From the NCBI GenBank assembly GCA_020310875.1, contig CM035416.1, positions 81,263,225 to 81,327,224 of the forward strand: DNA of 64,000 nt. Direction: 5' to 3'. Shown one piece after another: positions 30,281 through 40,700 of the stretch. The DNA is from Ceratopteris richardii (Eukaryota; Streptophyta; Polypodiopsida; Polypodiales; Pteridaceae). Both the position numbers and the translations under genes were made by a program. Position 1 is the stretch's first letter, and each line of letters opens with the position of its first letter. Below the pieces are notes generated by a model, which did no database searches, was not told the origin of the DNA, and was given only the letters and a program-made list of their open reading frames with translations.

Positions 30281-31525
30281 TGTGAAGAGATGGATAGGTA
30301 TGTGCTTGAAGATGAAGAAGTGTTGCAAAATCCTTGATCTACACCAGCCAAATGAACTCCAGGAGTATATGGTGGAAGATCACTATGTACCTTGGAAGAT
30401 CACTCTCAAAAAGATAGATCAAAACAGATAAGTTGGAGTTAGCTCACAGGTGAAAACTTGCTATTCTTGGTTCATACACATGTCCAGTGTTTTACATAAT
30501 TCTTTGAGAACAGCAGAAATAAACTTAATTCCTCTTGGGGAAGTCTAGGTAACTTAAAGAGCTAACTTTCAAGAGTAATCTCATAAAAAATAATGAACCA
30601 CACACTGAGAATGAGTTTTAACAATTGATGACATCATCCTGATTTTCACGGGCTGCTACAGTTTGACACTAGTGAGCAGAAAAATCAACATAACTCAAAA
30701 TGTAGGCATCCAATGATTATGAAAATTTGTATTGTTATACTAGACAGTAACCTGAATCCAAAAAGCTTTAAATCACTGAATTTGGATAAGTAAACACTGA
30801 GAAACACCTCTAACAAGATGAGTGAAAAAATCGGGTACCTGACAGAGAAGTGAAAATGCACAGACACTGTTGACTTCAACTGCACATAACTGAATATTGC
30901 AACATCCAAATGACATGACAATTTGTGAGCATATAGTAGACTTATAGAGCTAACTTTACCAAGTTAAATCACTGAAAATTATGCACCAAGCTCAGAGAAA
31001 ATATCTCTGCAAGCTGACTGAGAAAAACTGAGAGTAATGGCAGTGAGTAGTACACTTCACAAGAACATGGAAAGATGAACTCAAATAATCATGAAAATGA
31101 AAGTATATTGCTTGTACAATACAATGACTTACTGATACATATGTGTGCGTTGTAATCACACCTTGATATGGCATAAAGCTCAGCTCTTGGAGGTCTTCAC
31201 ATAGGTCTCTCTAACCACGACTAAAACTGCCATCTATTTATAGTTGAGTTTGGGAGGCTAACTTCCCTCAATCACTCTCCAATCAATCAATGATTGATTT
31301 GATTCTCTACCTACCACAAATCAGGAAATCGTGGCTCCTCTTTCCATTCTTGATCAAGTGGACTCAACCACTTAAGATTCTTTCACTTTTACATTAAGTA
31401 AACTCTTCAACAGTTACAAGAGGTAGTTCACAAGTGAACTTTACATAGTCTTCATTTTAAGGCTTTTTCTATGACTTTGTGGGACTCAAGCCAATACTTA
31501 GGCTTGTCATAGACTTGCTCCAACA
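30281..31525 (-). repeat. Solo LTR (1245 bp) inside Copia-C2 RT
   Basis: TGTGAAGAGATGG...GCTCCAACA with a perfect 5-bp target duplication TTCAT (30276-30280 and 31526-31530). Host coding is HEGDE on one side and DITGYQS on the other. It is related to the LTR at 24171. No internal sequence remains. Orientation is inferred from that relative. Confidence 0.9.
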
Positions 31526-32220
31526 TTCATCACCTTCATGGGCACTTAGCTTTAGGTTGACCTCCATTGGAGTGCTTGCTACTTTAGCATCCTGCAAGTG
31601 AAACTTCTTCAACATATCTTGTACATACTTTTTCTGAGTAATGTATATCCCTGAATTAGTGTAAAATAATTCAAGCCCTAGAAAATACTTCAATAAAACA
31701 AGATCATTGATCTTGAAATCCTTCATTATCTAGCTTTTGATATACCTGATTCCATTGACATCATTACCTGTAATGATGATGCCATCAACATAAACACAGA
31801 GATAGATTACCTCTGAATTACTTCTCTTAATGAACAGAGAAGTGTCAGCCTTGCTCATGACAAAACCTTGGTCTTGGAGGTATGTAGTTAACCTGTATGT
31901 CCATGCCCTAGGTGCCTGCTTCAATCCATATAAAGCCTTCTTTAATTTGCAAACATAAGTTACCTTCTTAGGGTCCTCATAGCTAGGAGGTTGTGACATA
32001 TAAACTTCTTCTGAAATCCATCCATTCAAAAAAGCATTCTTGACATCCAATTGGTACATGTACCAATTCTTTGATGCAGCCACACTTACCAACACTCTGA
32101 TTGTTGGCATCTTGGCCACAGGAGAAAATGTTTCTTCATAGTCAATACCTTGGGTTTGTGCAAAACCCTTGGCAACCAATCTGGCTTTGTACCTATTAAT
32201 TGTTCCATCAGAATTTCTTT
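31526..32220 (-). pseudogene. Copia-C2 reverse transcriptase core
   Basis: Two frames. 32179-31730 carries [75 protein letters not shown] and the catalytic box as [11 protein letters not shown], where the second Asp of YVDD is Gly. After a stop at 31729, 31726-31526 gives ISDLG-like INDLVLLKYFLGLEL, YITQKKYVQDMLKKF and VASTPMEVNLKLSAHEGDE. The Asp-to-Gly change alone should abolish activity. Confidence 0.88.
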
Positions 32221-33105
32221 CAACTTATAGATCCATCTGGATCCTATTACCTTCATAGAATCCTTCTTGGGTACTAACTCCCATGTGTCACTCTCCTTGA
32301 GTGCTTCAATCTCCTCATCCATAGCTTCTTTCCATTCTGATTTTGTTATTGCTTCTTCATATGAACCTGGTTCTTCATTTGACAAATCTTTGGCAAGATA
32401 AACTGAATGTTTAGTAACAAGAGATGTATCGTACCCATATCTGATAGGTTTCTTGCTTTCTCTTTGAGATCTTCTAATTGATTGAGTTGATGATTCAGGT
32501 ATGTCTTCAAGCTTCTTCATCTTCATTTTGCCCTTGGACTTCCATGCTTTGAATTCTTCAAGGTTGATAGTGTCTTCATCATCTGAACTTGAGGCTTCAT
32601 TCTGAGTAGGTTCCTCCTTTGCAAGTTTTGAAAATTCCTCTTCCAAATAATAGGGTAGTTTGACCTTCCTGCATTCATTCTCATACCAAGAATCATTTTC
32701 ATCAAAGATCACATCTCTGCTTACCATAAATCCCTTATTGGTAGGATTATAAAACCTGTAACCTTTTTTATTTAAATCATACCCAATGAAAATGCATTTT
32801 TCAGCCTTTGATTCTAGCTTACCTCTTATCTGAGAAGGAATGTGCACATATGCTACACATCCAAATATTTTGCAGTGATCCAATGATGGTCTCTTACCAT
32901 GCCATGCTTCATAGGGTGTCATACCATCAAGTGACTTAGATGGTAACCTGTTTATGAGGTAAGTGGCAGTAGAAAAACTCTCTACCCATAGATAGTTAGG
33001 TAACTTCTTCTCATTAAGCATAGATCTAGCTGTCTCAGCAATTAACCTATTTCTTCTCTCAGCTACCCCATTCTGTTCAGGAGAATACCTTGTGGTTAAC
33101 TCAAC
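32086..33105 (-). pseudogene. Copia-C2 integrase C-terminal half, linker and RT start
   Basis: From 33105 the minus strand is open: RYSPEQNGVAERRNR (catalytic Glu), TARSMLNEKKLPNYLWVESF, TPYEAWHGKRPSLDHCKIFG, the KCIFIGYDLNKKGYRFYN segment and SRDVIFDEN. An acidic linker follows (SSDDEDTINLEE), then RT ([51 protein letters not shown]). A frameshift near 32220 separates it from the RT core. This segment preserves what Copia-C1 lost. It is cut at 33106 by the LTR junction. Confidence 0.88.
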
Positions 33106-33961
33106 AAAACCTTCTATTTTAGTCTTGACACCTGCTGACTGTTTTGCTCAGTGTGACCAGTACAATAGAAATTGATAAAATTCCTTCTAGGGGATTTAAT
33201 TAGCTTAGTAAGCTACCATTTGCAAGTGGACTGATGTAAAAAGATAAACTATGCTAAGAGAAATCAATTTAGCAAGTTTAGCTATACCCCCGACTTTTTA
33301 GGACTGTAGCAGAAATTGACCAGAGTTCACCTCGACGCAGATTTCTTTGAAATGGCTGAATAGAATTACTTCAATCTTTGATAGCATGTAGATGACTTTG
33401 AGCTGAATCCAACAAGCTTTGAATCACTCGATTTGGTTGAGAATTGACTGAGATATTCCCTTGACAAGTTGACAGACTTTTGAGTAGACTAACAGAGAAC
33501 TCAGAGATTAATGATGTAAATATATCTATTAATTAACACTTGTATACAATCCCATTGGCATGAATAACATTGCCTAATGGTGTAGAGAGGTGTAGGCTAT
33601 GGTACAGTCCTCACACACACTCTAACTCAGTAGAATGAGACTCGGGAATGATCTCTCTTTAACCGCGACTTTTCAAGTTCATTTTTATATATGATGAGCA
33701 ATAATTTGAATTCAAACTCAAATTTTTGGCTCCCTATGATCAAGCTCCTAAAAGCATGAAGATATTCCTTCAATCAAATAAGCTACTTTTCCATGACTCA
33801 TTGTGGTAGGTGATTACAAAAAGATTCTAAGTCAATTTGACTTTTACAATGAGGTAAAGTGGTAATTAACCACTAGCATATGTTCCTATGCTTCTTCATG
33901 TATGTGTATCCTTTGAAGTATCCTTTGAGCCAAATGTGTAGGCTTGCAAATTACACCAACA
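33106..33961 (-). repeat. Copia-C2 5' LTR, truncated at its inner end
   Basis: Aligns with 28697-29550 of the left LTR. The first 200 bases or so are missing, joined to integrase with a short AAAAC match at the junction. Ends CCAACA. Confidence 0.9.
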
Positions 33962-34706
33962 CTGCCCAATCTGAATCACTATATGCTCTCAACCTTATAT
34001 CTGATGTAAAAGGATAATATAATCCTTCCTTCAAAGTTCCTTTGATATATCTAAGAACTCTTTGACCTGCAATCCAATGTGGATCCTTTGGACAAAGCAT
34101 GAACTAAGAAAGAACTCCCACTGCATAACTAAGATCAGGTCTTGTTAGTGTAGCATAAATCAAGCTTCCCACTAAAGATTGATACTTCCTCATATCTTTG
34201 AATTTTGCACCATCATATTTTCTGAGTTTATGATTGACCTCTAGTGGTGTTGATGCCTCTCTGCAACTCTCCATGTTAAACTTCTTTAGAAGATTCAAAA
34301 GATACCTTTCTTGTGATACATATATGCCATGTTTTGCATAAGTGATTTCTATTCCAAGAAAATATGACAATTTTCCTAGATCACTTATCTTAAATTACTT
34401 CTCAAGTAATATCTTCACCTCCTTGATTCCTTCATTTGAAGTACCTGTGATTATAATGTCATCTACATAAATACAAATGTAGATCATACCTTCATCTGTT
34501 CTCTTGATAAGTAAACTTGCATCTGCCTTTGAGCTTTGATATCCAAGATCATTAAGATACTTCACAAGTCTATAGTTCCAAGCTCTTGGAGCTTGCTTTA
34601 ATCCATAAAGTGCTCTTCTCAATCTGCAAACATAATTTGGAAACTTGTAATCTGCAAACCCTTGAGTTTGCTCCATAAAAACCTCATCTGATATATATCC
34701 ATTCAA
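33962..34706 (-). pseudogene. Copia-B RT C-terminal half and RNase H start
   Basis: The frame 34706-34395 carries [37 protein letters not shown] and the intact catalytic IYVDDIIITG. After a stop, 34370-34104 gives MSYFLGIEITYAKHGIYVSQ, NLLKKFNMESCREASTPLEV, YQSLVGSLIYATLTRPDLSY. Beyond another stop it reads DPHWIAGQRVLRYIKGTLKE and AYSDSDWA, the RNase H start, before Copia-C2 cuts in. The two stops are single-base changes in otherwise collinear sequence. Confidence 0.87.
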
Positions 34707-34715
34707 AAATGCATT

Positions 34716-35432
34716 CTATATATTCAATTGACTCAATGTCCATCCTTTTGATGCTGCAATAGCAATGATTGTTCTTATGGTTGACATCTTTGCTACAGGA
34801 CTGAATGTCTCATCATAATCTATGCCATGAGTTTGAGCATAGCCTTTAACCACCAATCTAGCTTTGTATCTTGCTACTTTTCCATCTGCATGCTTCTTTA
34901 TTTTGTAAACCCATTTATTTCCAATCACTTTCATACCATTAGGTTTTGGAACAAGTTCCGAAGTTTTGTTTTCTTCAATTGCATTAAACTCTTCCTTCAT
35001 TGCTTCTTCCCATTGTCTCTTACCTTTTGCTTCATCATAGCTTTGAGGTTCTTCATCTTCCTTAACCATGTAAGCATAGTTCTTCTGAGTCAAATAAGAA
35101 GTATCATAAGAATACCTTGTAGGTTGTTTCCTCATTCTGGTTGATCTTCTTGGTTCACACTCTTCATGTGTATCTGGATATACTTCTTCATCAAATCTGG
35201 GTACATCTTCATTTATTCTATATGATCCAATCCTGGATGTGCTTTCTTGCATATGATCTTCATCTCCATCTACCTGCATATGTGATTTACATCTTTCACT
35301 TCTTCTTACCTCTTCTTCAAATGTTTCAAGATTACAATATTTATCTGCATACCAACTCTTCTGTTCATCAAATGTCACATCTCTAGAAACAATAAATTGT
35401 TTAGTTAGAGAACTCCATAGCCTATAACCCAT
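34716..35432 (-). pseudogene. Copia-B integrase end, linker and RT N-terminal half
   Basis: Open for 238 codons. MGYRLWSSLTKQFIVSRDVT closes the integrase. A hydrophilic linker follows, then RT: SYDTSYLTQKNYAYMVKEDE, WEEAMKEEFNAIEENKTSEL, VIGNKWVYKIKKHADGKVAR, YKARLVVKGYAQTHGIDYDE, FSPVAKMSTIRTIIAIAASK. The frame ends in SQLNI followed by TAG, where the family has DVKNAFLNG, an apparent AAG-to-TAG change. The coding order and spacing are normal for Copia. Confidence 0.87.
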
Positions 35433-36466
35433 CTGCTTTTCATCATACCCAATAAATACATATTTTTCAGCCTTTGGTTCAAGCTTATGTCTAAGTTGTG
35501 ATGGTACATAAGCATAGGAAATGATCCAAACACCTTACAATGATCAAGTGTTGGTTTCTTACCCCACCATGCTTCATAAGGGGTCATTCCATTTAGAGCT
35601 GCACATGGTAACCTATTCACAAGATATGTAGCTGTATTTATAGCCTCAACCCAAAGATAATTAGGGAAATTCTTTTCTTTTAACATTGCTCTTGCAAACT
35701 CAACCAATGTTCTATTCCTCCTTTCTGCCACCCCATTGTGTTGAGGTGTATACCTGCAAGTTATTTCTCTCTTGATACCTGCATTCCAAAGATAATCATT
35801 GAATTCTTGGGAGAAGTATTCTCCCCCTCCATCAAACCTTAACCTCTTGAGCTTTTGACATGTAACTCTTTCTGCATATGCATGAAAATGTTTGAAAGCT
35901 CCAAATACTTCTAATCTCTCCTTTAAAACATAAATGGTTATCCACCTTGTAGCATCATCAATGAAAAGAACATAATACCTAGACCCATTGATTGATCCTT
36001 CTTTTGTTGGTCCCCATACATCTGTATGTATGAGCTCTAGCAAACCATCATGCTTGAAACCTTTCTTTTGAAATGATAACCTGTGTGCCTTTCCCATCTC
36101 ACAAGCTTCACATTTGTAGATCATATGTTGACTTTTTACATTTGGTAGCCCTATTACAGATTGATTCTCCACCATGGTTTTAATTCCTTTTTCACTGAAG
36201 TGTCCTAACCTCTTATGCCAGAGGTCTAACTCTGTAAGTACTTCATCACCATGTGTGATCAGGGCTTGACCAACATTCCCTTGCACTTTGAGAGTAAAAA
36301 GTCTACCTTCCTTTTTACCACAAACAATTTGATTGTATCCATCCTCTGGATCTTCAACAAATACCCCTTCATTTGTAAATCTGACTTGAAAACCTTTCTC
36401 CACTATTTGTCCCACACTAATCAGATTCTTTGGTATTGTTGGGACATACAAAACATTTGTTAGCAA
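35405..36466 (-). CDS. Copia-B integrase (353-codon open frame)
   Basis: Contains the zinc-binding domain (LWHKRLGHFSEKGIKTMV...YKCEACEMGKAH) and the complete core. Catalytic Asp lies in LIHTDVWGPT, the second Asp in RFDGGGEYFSQEF (Ser of the usual RSDGG is Phe), and the Glu in HNGVAERRNRTL. GMTPYEAWWGKKPTLDHCKV follows. The N-terminal part (LTNVLYVPTIPKNLISVGQ) is the end of the protease domain. A frameshift near 35430 breaks the join to the RT frame. The DDE triad is intact, so only this frame break and neighbouring stops mark it as dead. Confidence 0.87.
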   Translation of the reverse strand: MLTNVLYVPTIPKNLISVGQIVEKGFQVRFTNEGVFVEDPEDGYNQIVCGKKEGRLFTLKVQGNVGQALITHGDEVLTELDLWHKRLGHFSEKGIKTMVENQSVIGLPNVKSQHMIYKCEACEMGKAHRLSFQKKGFKHDGLLELIHTDVWGPTKEGSINGSRYYVLFIDDATRWITIYVLKERLEVFGAFKHFHAYAERVTCQKLKRLRFDGGGEYFSQEFNDYLWNAGIKREITCRYTPQHNGVAERRNRTLVEFARAMLKEKNFPNYLWVEAINTATYLVNRLPCAALNGMTPYEAWWGKKPTLDHCKVFGSFPMLMYHHNLDISLNQRLKNMYLLGMMKSRWVIGYGVL

Positions 36467-37160
36467 ATCAGCTCAACTCATGCACTTCACTTTTCCAACT
36501 GAATGCACATTATGTTTTGTATTGTCACCTGTTTGTATTGTATGACTTGAAATACCTTCTTCCAATTCTGATAACAATTCTATATTACCTGAAAAATGAT
36601 TTGAACAACTAGAGTCGATATACAATACCTTGAGATCCTCCTTCTCTGATGTACTTATTCAGTTCATCATCAATGTTGTATGGTTGTCATTCTATGTATC
36701 ATTTGCATAGTTATAATAGGTAGTATTATAAGATTGATTCTGATTCCAATTTCTTCCACCACCTCTACCAAAACTTCCTCTTGACTTCTGTCTTCCTCTT
36801 TGAAATTGATTCTGAAACCTTCCACCTCTTCCTCTACCATTATTACTTTGATTTTGATTTGATCCTTGTTGATTATGCCAAGAATCATAAGCTAGATGAT
36901 TGCTCAATTCACAAATCCAGCATGTCTTCTTGTTATTGTTATGATTACCTCTACCTCTTCCATTTCCTCGACCTTTACCTCTGCCAATACCTCTTCCTCT
37001 TGCATAATTTGCTTGAGTAGTCACCTCTTCCTCATCCTTTGCTTTACCTTTCTCACTTTTCTCCTTATTCTTTGCATACATAGCAAAACTATATCCTTTA
37101 TCTCCATCTCACTTCAAGTCTTGCTCAAATGTGAGCATCAGTCCAAGCAATTGATTTAAT
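36467..37160 (-). pseudogene. Copia-B Gag tail, zinc knuckle and protease active site
   Basis: The frame 37081-36692 is Lys-rich, then Arg/Gly-rich, with a zinc knuckle CWICELSNHLAYDS whose last Cys is Ser. The protease active site at about 36600-36620 reads LYIDSSCSNHF, where Gly of the DSG triad is Ser. Stops lie on each side. Upstream of 37081 the frame shows LNQLLGLMLTFEQDLK, the Gag tail shifted from the 37710-37177 frame. Confidence 0.82.
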
Positions 37161-37176
37161 TCTGGCACATAATGAT

Positions 37177-37710
37177 TTAATGAAAGTTCAGTTGAGAGTA
37201 CAAAAGGTTTCCACCTTTCATTCCTCTCAATCCTGCAAGCAATTGTGCTATCAACCTATGATCTTCAATGTCCTCATCAATAGATCCAAGGCTATCTGCC
37301 AAGTCCTTCATCTTAGTGACATAATCACTAATGCTCTGACTTTGCATTTTCTTAAATGTGGTGAACTCTGACCATAAGCTAGCCTTCCTGGCTTTAGTAG
37401 TGTTTTGGAAGTGATCTTCCAAAGCATTCCATATGTCTTCAGCTGTTTCTAATCCTCTGATATGTGGTAACAAATGATCTGTGATAGTATTACATATATA
37501 AGCCCTTGCACTTGCATCTCTCTTCTGCCATAGCTTCAAAGCTTCTAGTTCTTCTTTCCTTGGTTGACTCTCATCTTCAAATTTAGGATTTTCTTCTTCA
37601 CCTGTCACATATATCATTAGATCCTTACTCATAAGTAAGGCTTCCATTCTCATTACCCAAGCAGGATAATTATCTCTACCCAATTTGTCGATAGATACAT
37701 GATCTGCCAT
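37177..37710 (-). CDS. Copia-B Gag capsid
   Basis: A 177-codon frame starting MADHVSIDKLGRDNYPAWVM. Features of copia Gag are the LGRDNYPAWVMRMEALLMSK motif, KLWQKRDASARAYICNTI, DIWNALEDHFQNTTKARK, FTTFKKMQSQSISDYVTKMK and LADSLGSIDEDIEDHRL helices. The last residues diverge because of an indel, after which the true tail lies in another frame (37160-37085). The ATG is about 200 bases from the primer site, a normal leader for Copia. Confidence 0.85.
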   Translation of the reverse strand: MADHVSIDKLGRDNYPAWVMRMEALLMSKDLMIYVTGEEENPKFEDESQPRKEELEALKLWQKRDASARAYICNTITDHLLPHIRGLETAEDIWNALEDHFQNTTKARKASLWSEFTTFKKMQSQSISDYVTKMKDLADSLGSIDEDIEDHRLIAQLLAGLRGMKGGNLLYSQLNFH

Positions 37711-37908
37711 AGTCTTGTTGCTTCTGCTACAACCTGTGAGTATAAGGTTAAAGTATGGTACCTTTTGTAGATCTTTACCCTTGAGAATAACTTCTAAACA
37801 CTCCTATGATATGTTTTGTTGTTGAACAACTTAGCTTTCACCTCTTTAATGAAGAACTCTTCAATTCCTCTTGTATCTGCTCCTCTTTTCACTCTTGAGG
37901 ACCTTTCT

Positions 37909-37920
37909 CCTCTGATACCA
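37909..37920 (-). promoter_or_regulatory. Copia-B primer-binding site
   Basis: The minus strand reads TGGTATCAGAGG, matching the initiator Met tRNA complement in its first 11 bases, two bases inside the LTR. Confidence 0.9.
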
Positions 37921-37922
37921 CT

Positions 37923-38930
37923 TGTTGATGTATGAAACACCACAAGAACTAAGCTAAAGTGATATTAGAATACCTCCATAATCATCATTATCTTAGTAAC
38001 ATTCTCAATTTGAAAACTTTACCACTAAACTTAGTAAAATCCAAAAATTCACTTTCCAAAAACTGCACCTTTTCTTCGAGCTCCAAATCTGATTTGTATT
38101 AGCTTGATCTTTGTGATTTATTTTGATCATTTACTAATAGAAGTTCTTGTTAATGTTAAGCAACACATACCAAGCAAGAATTTCAAGTAAAAACTCCAAA
38201 ATCTTTTGAATTCACTTCAACATTTGCACTATGTCTGAAATCTGAAAAATGACTTCATCAATTTGACATACCTTCACTATTAGACTCATTTCTCTGAATA
38301 CGCATCCCGTTTTGTAAAGATATTTTGACCAATTGTAGTTGAAGATAGTAGCTTTAAAATGAACTATCATGAAAAACTTCCCACTATACTGTGAGATCTG
38401 ACCTTAAGAAGATGAGGGAAAAGTGCGCCTGAAGACTCGTAACTATCAACTAACTTACACACTAATATGAAATCACTTAGAATTCAACAAATAAGAGGAA
38501 TTAGATCAAATCCTTCTACACAGAAATGTGTTATCTATTAGAGAAGATGTGTACAGAATGGCTTTGCCTCATTCTGCTCATTGCCATGGAAAATTCTCCT
38601 ATACTGAGTAGTTCTTCCTTAACATCTCTCTCAGAAAAAACCCAACTTTTCTCTATTCACTTGAGAATTACAAAATTGAGTTCTCTATATGTTTTTCAAC
38701 TCAAATTGACTTATATACATATGGTCTACATACTCCTAGACTCAAACTCGTAATTTTTTAAGATTCTATGTCAAGATTAGACTTTAATTTTGCACTAAAT
38801 TACAAGAGTGAATTTGTCCCTTCACTTAGGCTTAGTTTTCTCAGTGCTTTGCCTTCACTTCTCTTTGTCTTTCTTCTTCCTTCATATATCTTCATGAATT
38901 TATGTCTACTTAGTGAGTGAAGCCCCAACA
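37923..38930 (-). repeat. Copia-B 5' LTR (1008 bp)
   Basis: TGTTGATGTATG...AGCCCCAACA. It lies between the primer site and Copia-A integrase coding sequence at 38931. Its outer 260 bp match the truncated LTR at 27754-28013. Confidence 0.9.
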
Positions 38931-39090
38931 ACAAGTACTTTGTTTCTTATATAAATGAGTGCATAAGGATGTTTTGGATTTATTTCATCAAACACAAATC
39001 AAATGTGTTTACATGTTTCGAATCATTAAAGGCAATGATGAATAAGGAAAAATGTACACACATTAACAAGCTAAGGTTCCATGCAGGGGG
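38931..39090 (+). pseudogene. Copia-A copy 1 integrase fragment
   Basis: Plus strand. It matches 49187-49330 of Copia-A copy 2 in order (ACAAGTACTTT, GGATGTTTTG, CATCAAACACAAATCA, CATTAAAGGC). This is the segment after the first catalytic Asp of integrase. It proves that Copia-B lies within a Copia-A element whose gag is at 26890-27753. The piece ends at about 39090 where a Copia-D LTR fragment begins. Confidence 0.8.
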
Positions 39091-39329
39091 ATAATATTTA
39101 TGCTCATATATTTAGGTTGTGATGTGTGTGATCACACTAGGACCGCTAGGGCACTTTTTCCCTCTTTAGGAGAATTTTTCCCCCGGCTTGTATATACGAC
39201 TATAGCCCTAACAGGTCACTTATCTTTGTACATTCTAGTGGTAATACATTCAATATTGTGTGTTGTGCTCCAAGCTTCTTCTTCTTCCTTGTGTTGTTTG
39301 CATACTTCTATAGATGTCTAACTCCAACA
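39091..39329 (+). repeat. Copia-D 5' LTR, truncated at its outer end
   Basis: Ends CCAACA at 39329, two bases before a perfect primer site. Its body (GTGTGATCACACTAGGACC, GGCTTGTATATA, TGTACATTCTAGTGGTAATA) matches 50236-50416. A TATA-like TGTATATACG is at 39188-39197. Confidence 0.85.
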
Positions 39330-39331
39330 AT

Positions 39332-39343
39332 TGGTATCAGAGC
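39332..39343 (+). promoter_or_regulatory. Copia-D copy 2 primer-binding site
   Basis: TGGTATCAGAGC, the perfect initiator Met tRNA complement, two bases inside the LTR. Confidence 0.92.
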
Positions 39344-39682
39344 AGGTCACTGCTTCATCTAGGGCATCATCAACACCCTCTGGTCACAGTCTCAGAATCG
39401 CACGAAATTTGGTGAGTATACTCAGGGTGATTAGTAGATCAAAACAACTTCAATATATTGTGCCAAAATTGCGATATGAGCTCATTTCGACCTCCGAATG
39501 CACTATCAGAGTGCTTATGTAGGCTACTTTTTCTTTTTGTGCCAAAGATATATACATGTTTTCGTTCGCGAGTATAAGTGTTTCAAAGTCTACTACAAGT
39601 CAGCAAAAATCGTTAGGGTAGTTTTGTTCAACTTTTTCAGATACAATCATTTTTCTACATCAAGGTATTTTAGTTAGTGGCC

Positions 39683-40700
39683 ATGGCTGAAAGCATTGAT
39701 GTATTCCGTATGTTGGCTATTGAGGATAAGTTGGAAAGTACTAATTACCCATTGTGGGCTTATATGATGCGACATGTATTGGTTGCAAAAGACTGTGGAA
39801 CGTTGTGCAGGGTGTTGAAAAACGTCCTATTACACCTGCAAATACAGGTATTGAAGCTGATGCAGATGGCATTGAAGATGCTGATACTCTTCAAATTCGT
39901 GTTCGTACTGCCGTTTTTGCTGCAGCTATCGTAGAGCAAATTCATTGGAGTGGTAGAGATGCTCACGCACATGCATTGATAGCCTTGTGTGTCAAACGTG
40001 CCATTATTCCTTACATTCACTCTTGCAAAATAGCTAAGGATGCTTGGGATACACTTACCACATTGTACCAGGCTAGGAATGAGGCTCGTGTTGCTTACCT
40101 CTGAAAACAGCTAGAGACTGAGCATATGAATGAAGGTGATTCTATGGACAATTTTCTAAAAAGGATCAAAGACTTGAAGGAATACTTGATTTATGCTGAT
40201 GAAGTTATACTAGATAGCTCACTTGTGGAAACCATTGTGAATGGTCTTCCTGATTCATATCAGGGCTTTGCTTCTACTCTTCATTTGATGATGAAAGGCA
40301 ATCCAAATGTCTTGTCATTTGAGGAGTTAGTCTCTGTTCTGTTGCAAGAAGGTCAGTCTAGGCACAACACGTCCATTATGCATGTTGCATATTAAGCTTT
40401 CCTGGCTAGTCAGAAGGGCAAATGTAACTGGATCTCATCTACTAGTAAGATGAAATCTACAAATGCTCCACATTTGAAGAAGGAGGAAAAAGATGAGAAT
40501 AAATCAGAAAAGTAGAAATTATTTTGTAAGTACTATAAAGGAAATGATCATGTCATAAAGAACTGTCCAAAATTGGCTGCAAAAGAGGCAAAGAAAAAAG
40601 AAGCTGGAATGGTTGTTGCTGAGGCCTCTACACCAAAAACAGAGTTTGCTAATCTTATGCAGAATGAAGAATGGGTGTTTACTACTGTTTGCAGTTTCGA
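39683..40700 (+). pseudogene. Copia-D copy 2 Gag
   Basis: ATG at 39683 (MAESIDVFRML, ESTNYPLWAYMMRHVL). A frameshift near 39785 moves reading to KRPITPANTGIEADADG, HALIALCVKRAIIPYI, AWDTLTTLYQARNEARVAYL. One TGA at 40102 precedes ETEHMNEGDSMDNFLKRIKD, LVETIVNGLPDSYQGFASTL and MMKGNPNVLSFEELVSVLLQ. The zinc knuckle near 40525-40570 reads CKYYKGNDHVIKNC, with Tyr in place of the second Cys. Copy 3 keeps that Cys (51540). This is a UBN2-type Gag with five or more lesions. Confidence 0.85.

Larger units (their letters stand above)
28496..33961 (-). mobile_element. Copia-C2: Copia element inside Copia-B RNase H, 5' end deleted
   Basis: Starts TGTTGGGATAG and ends CCAACA, with target repeats TTGCC (28491-28495) and CTGCC (33962-33966), one mismatch. 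The left LTR is complete (28496-29550). The right LTR lacks its first 200 bases or so, and integrase coding runs straight into it at 33106, so gag, protease, half of integrase and the primer site were deleted together. Its RT is interrupted by a solo LTR (30281-31525). The LTRs are roughly 94-95% identical by eye. Confidence 0.92.
27754..38930 (-). mobile_element. Copia-B: Ty1/Copia element hosting Copia-C2, one LTR truncated
   Basis: Minus-strand element with a complete 5' LTR at the right (37923-38930) and the last 259 bp or so of its 3' LTR at the left (27754-28013). Both share long near-identical stretches and end AGCCCCAACA. A perfect initiator-Met primer site adjoins the right LTR and a purine stretch (GAGGGTGAGC) adjoins the left. 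RNase H is split by Copia-C2. It lies in Copia-A: integrase coding of that family follows at 38931. The left LTR truncation and missing Copia-A protease region show a deletion at the left edge. Confidence 0.9.
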
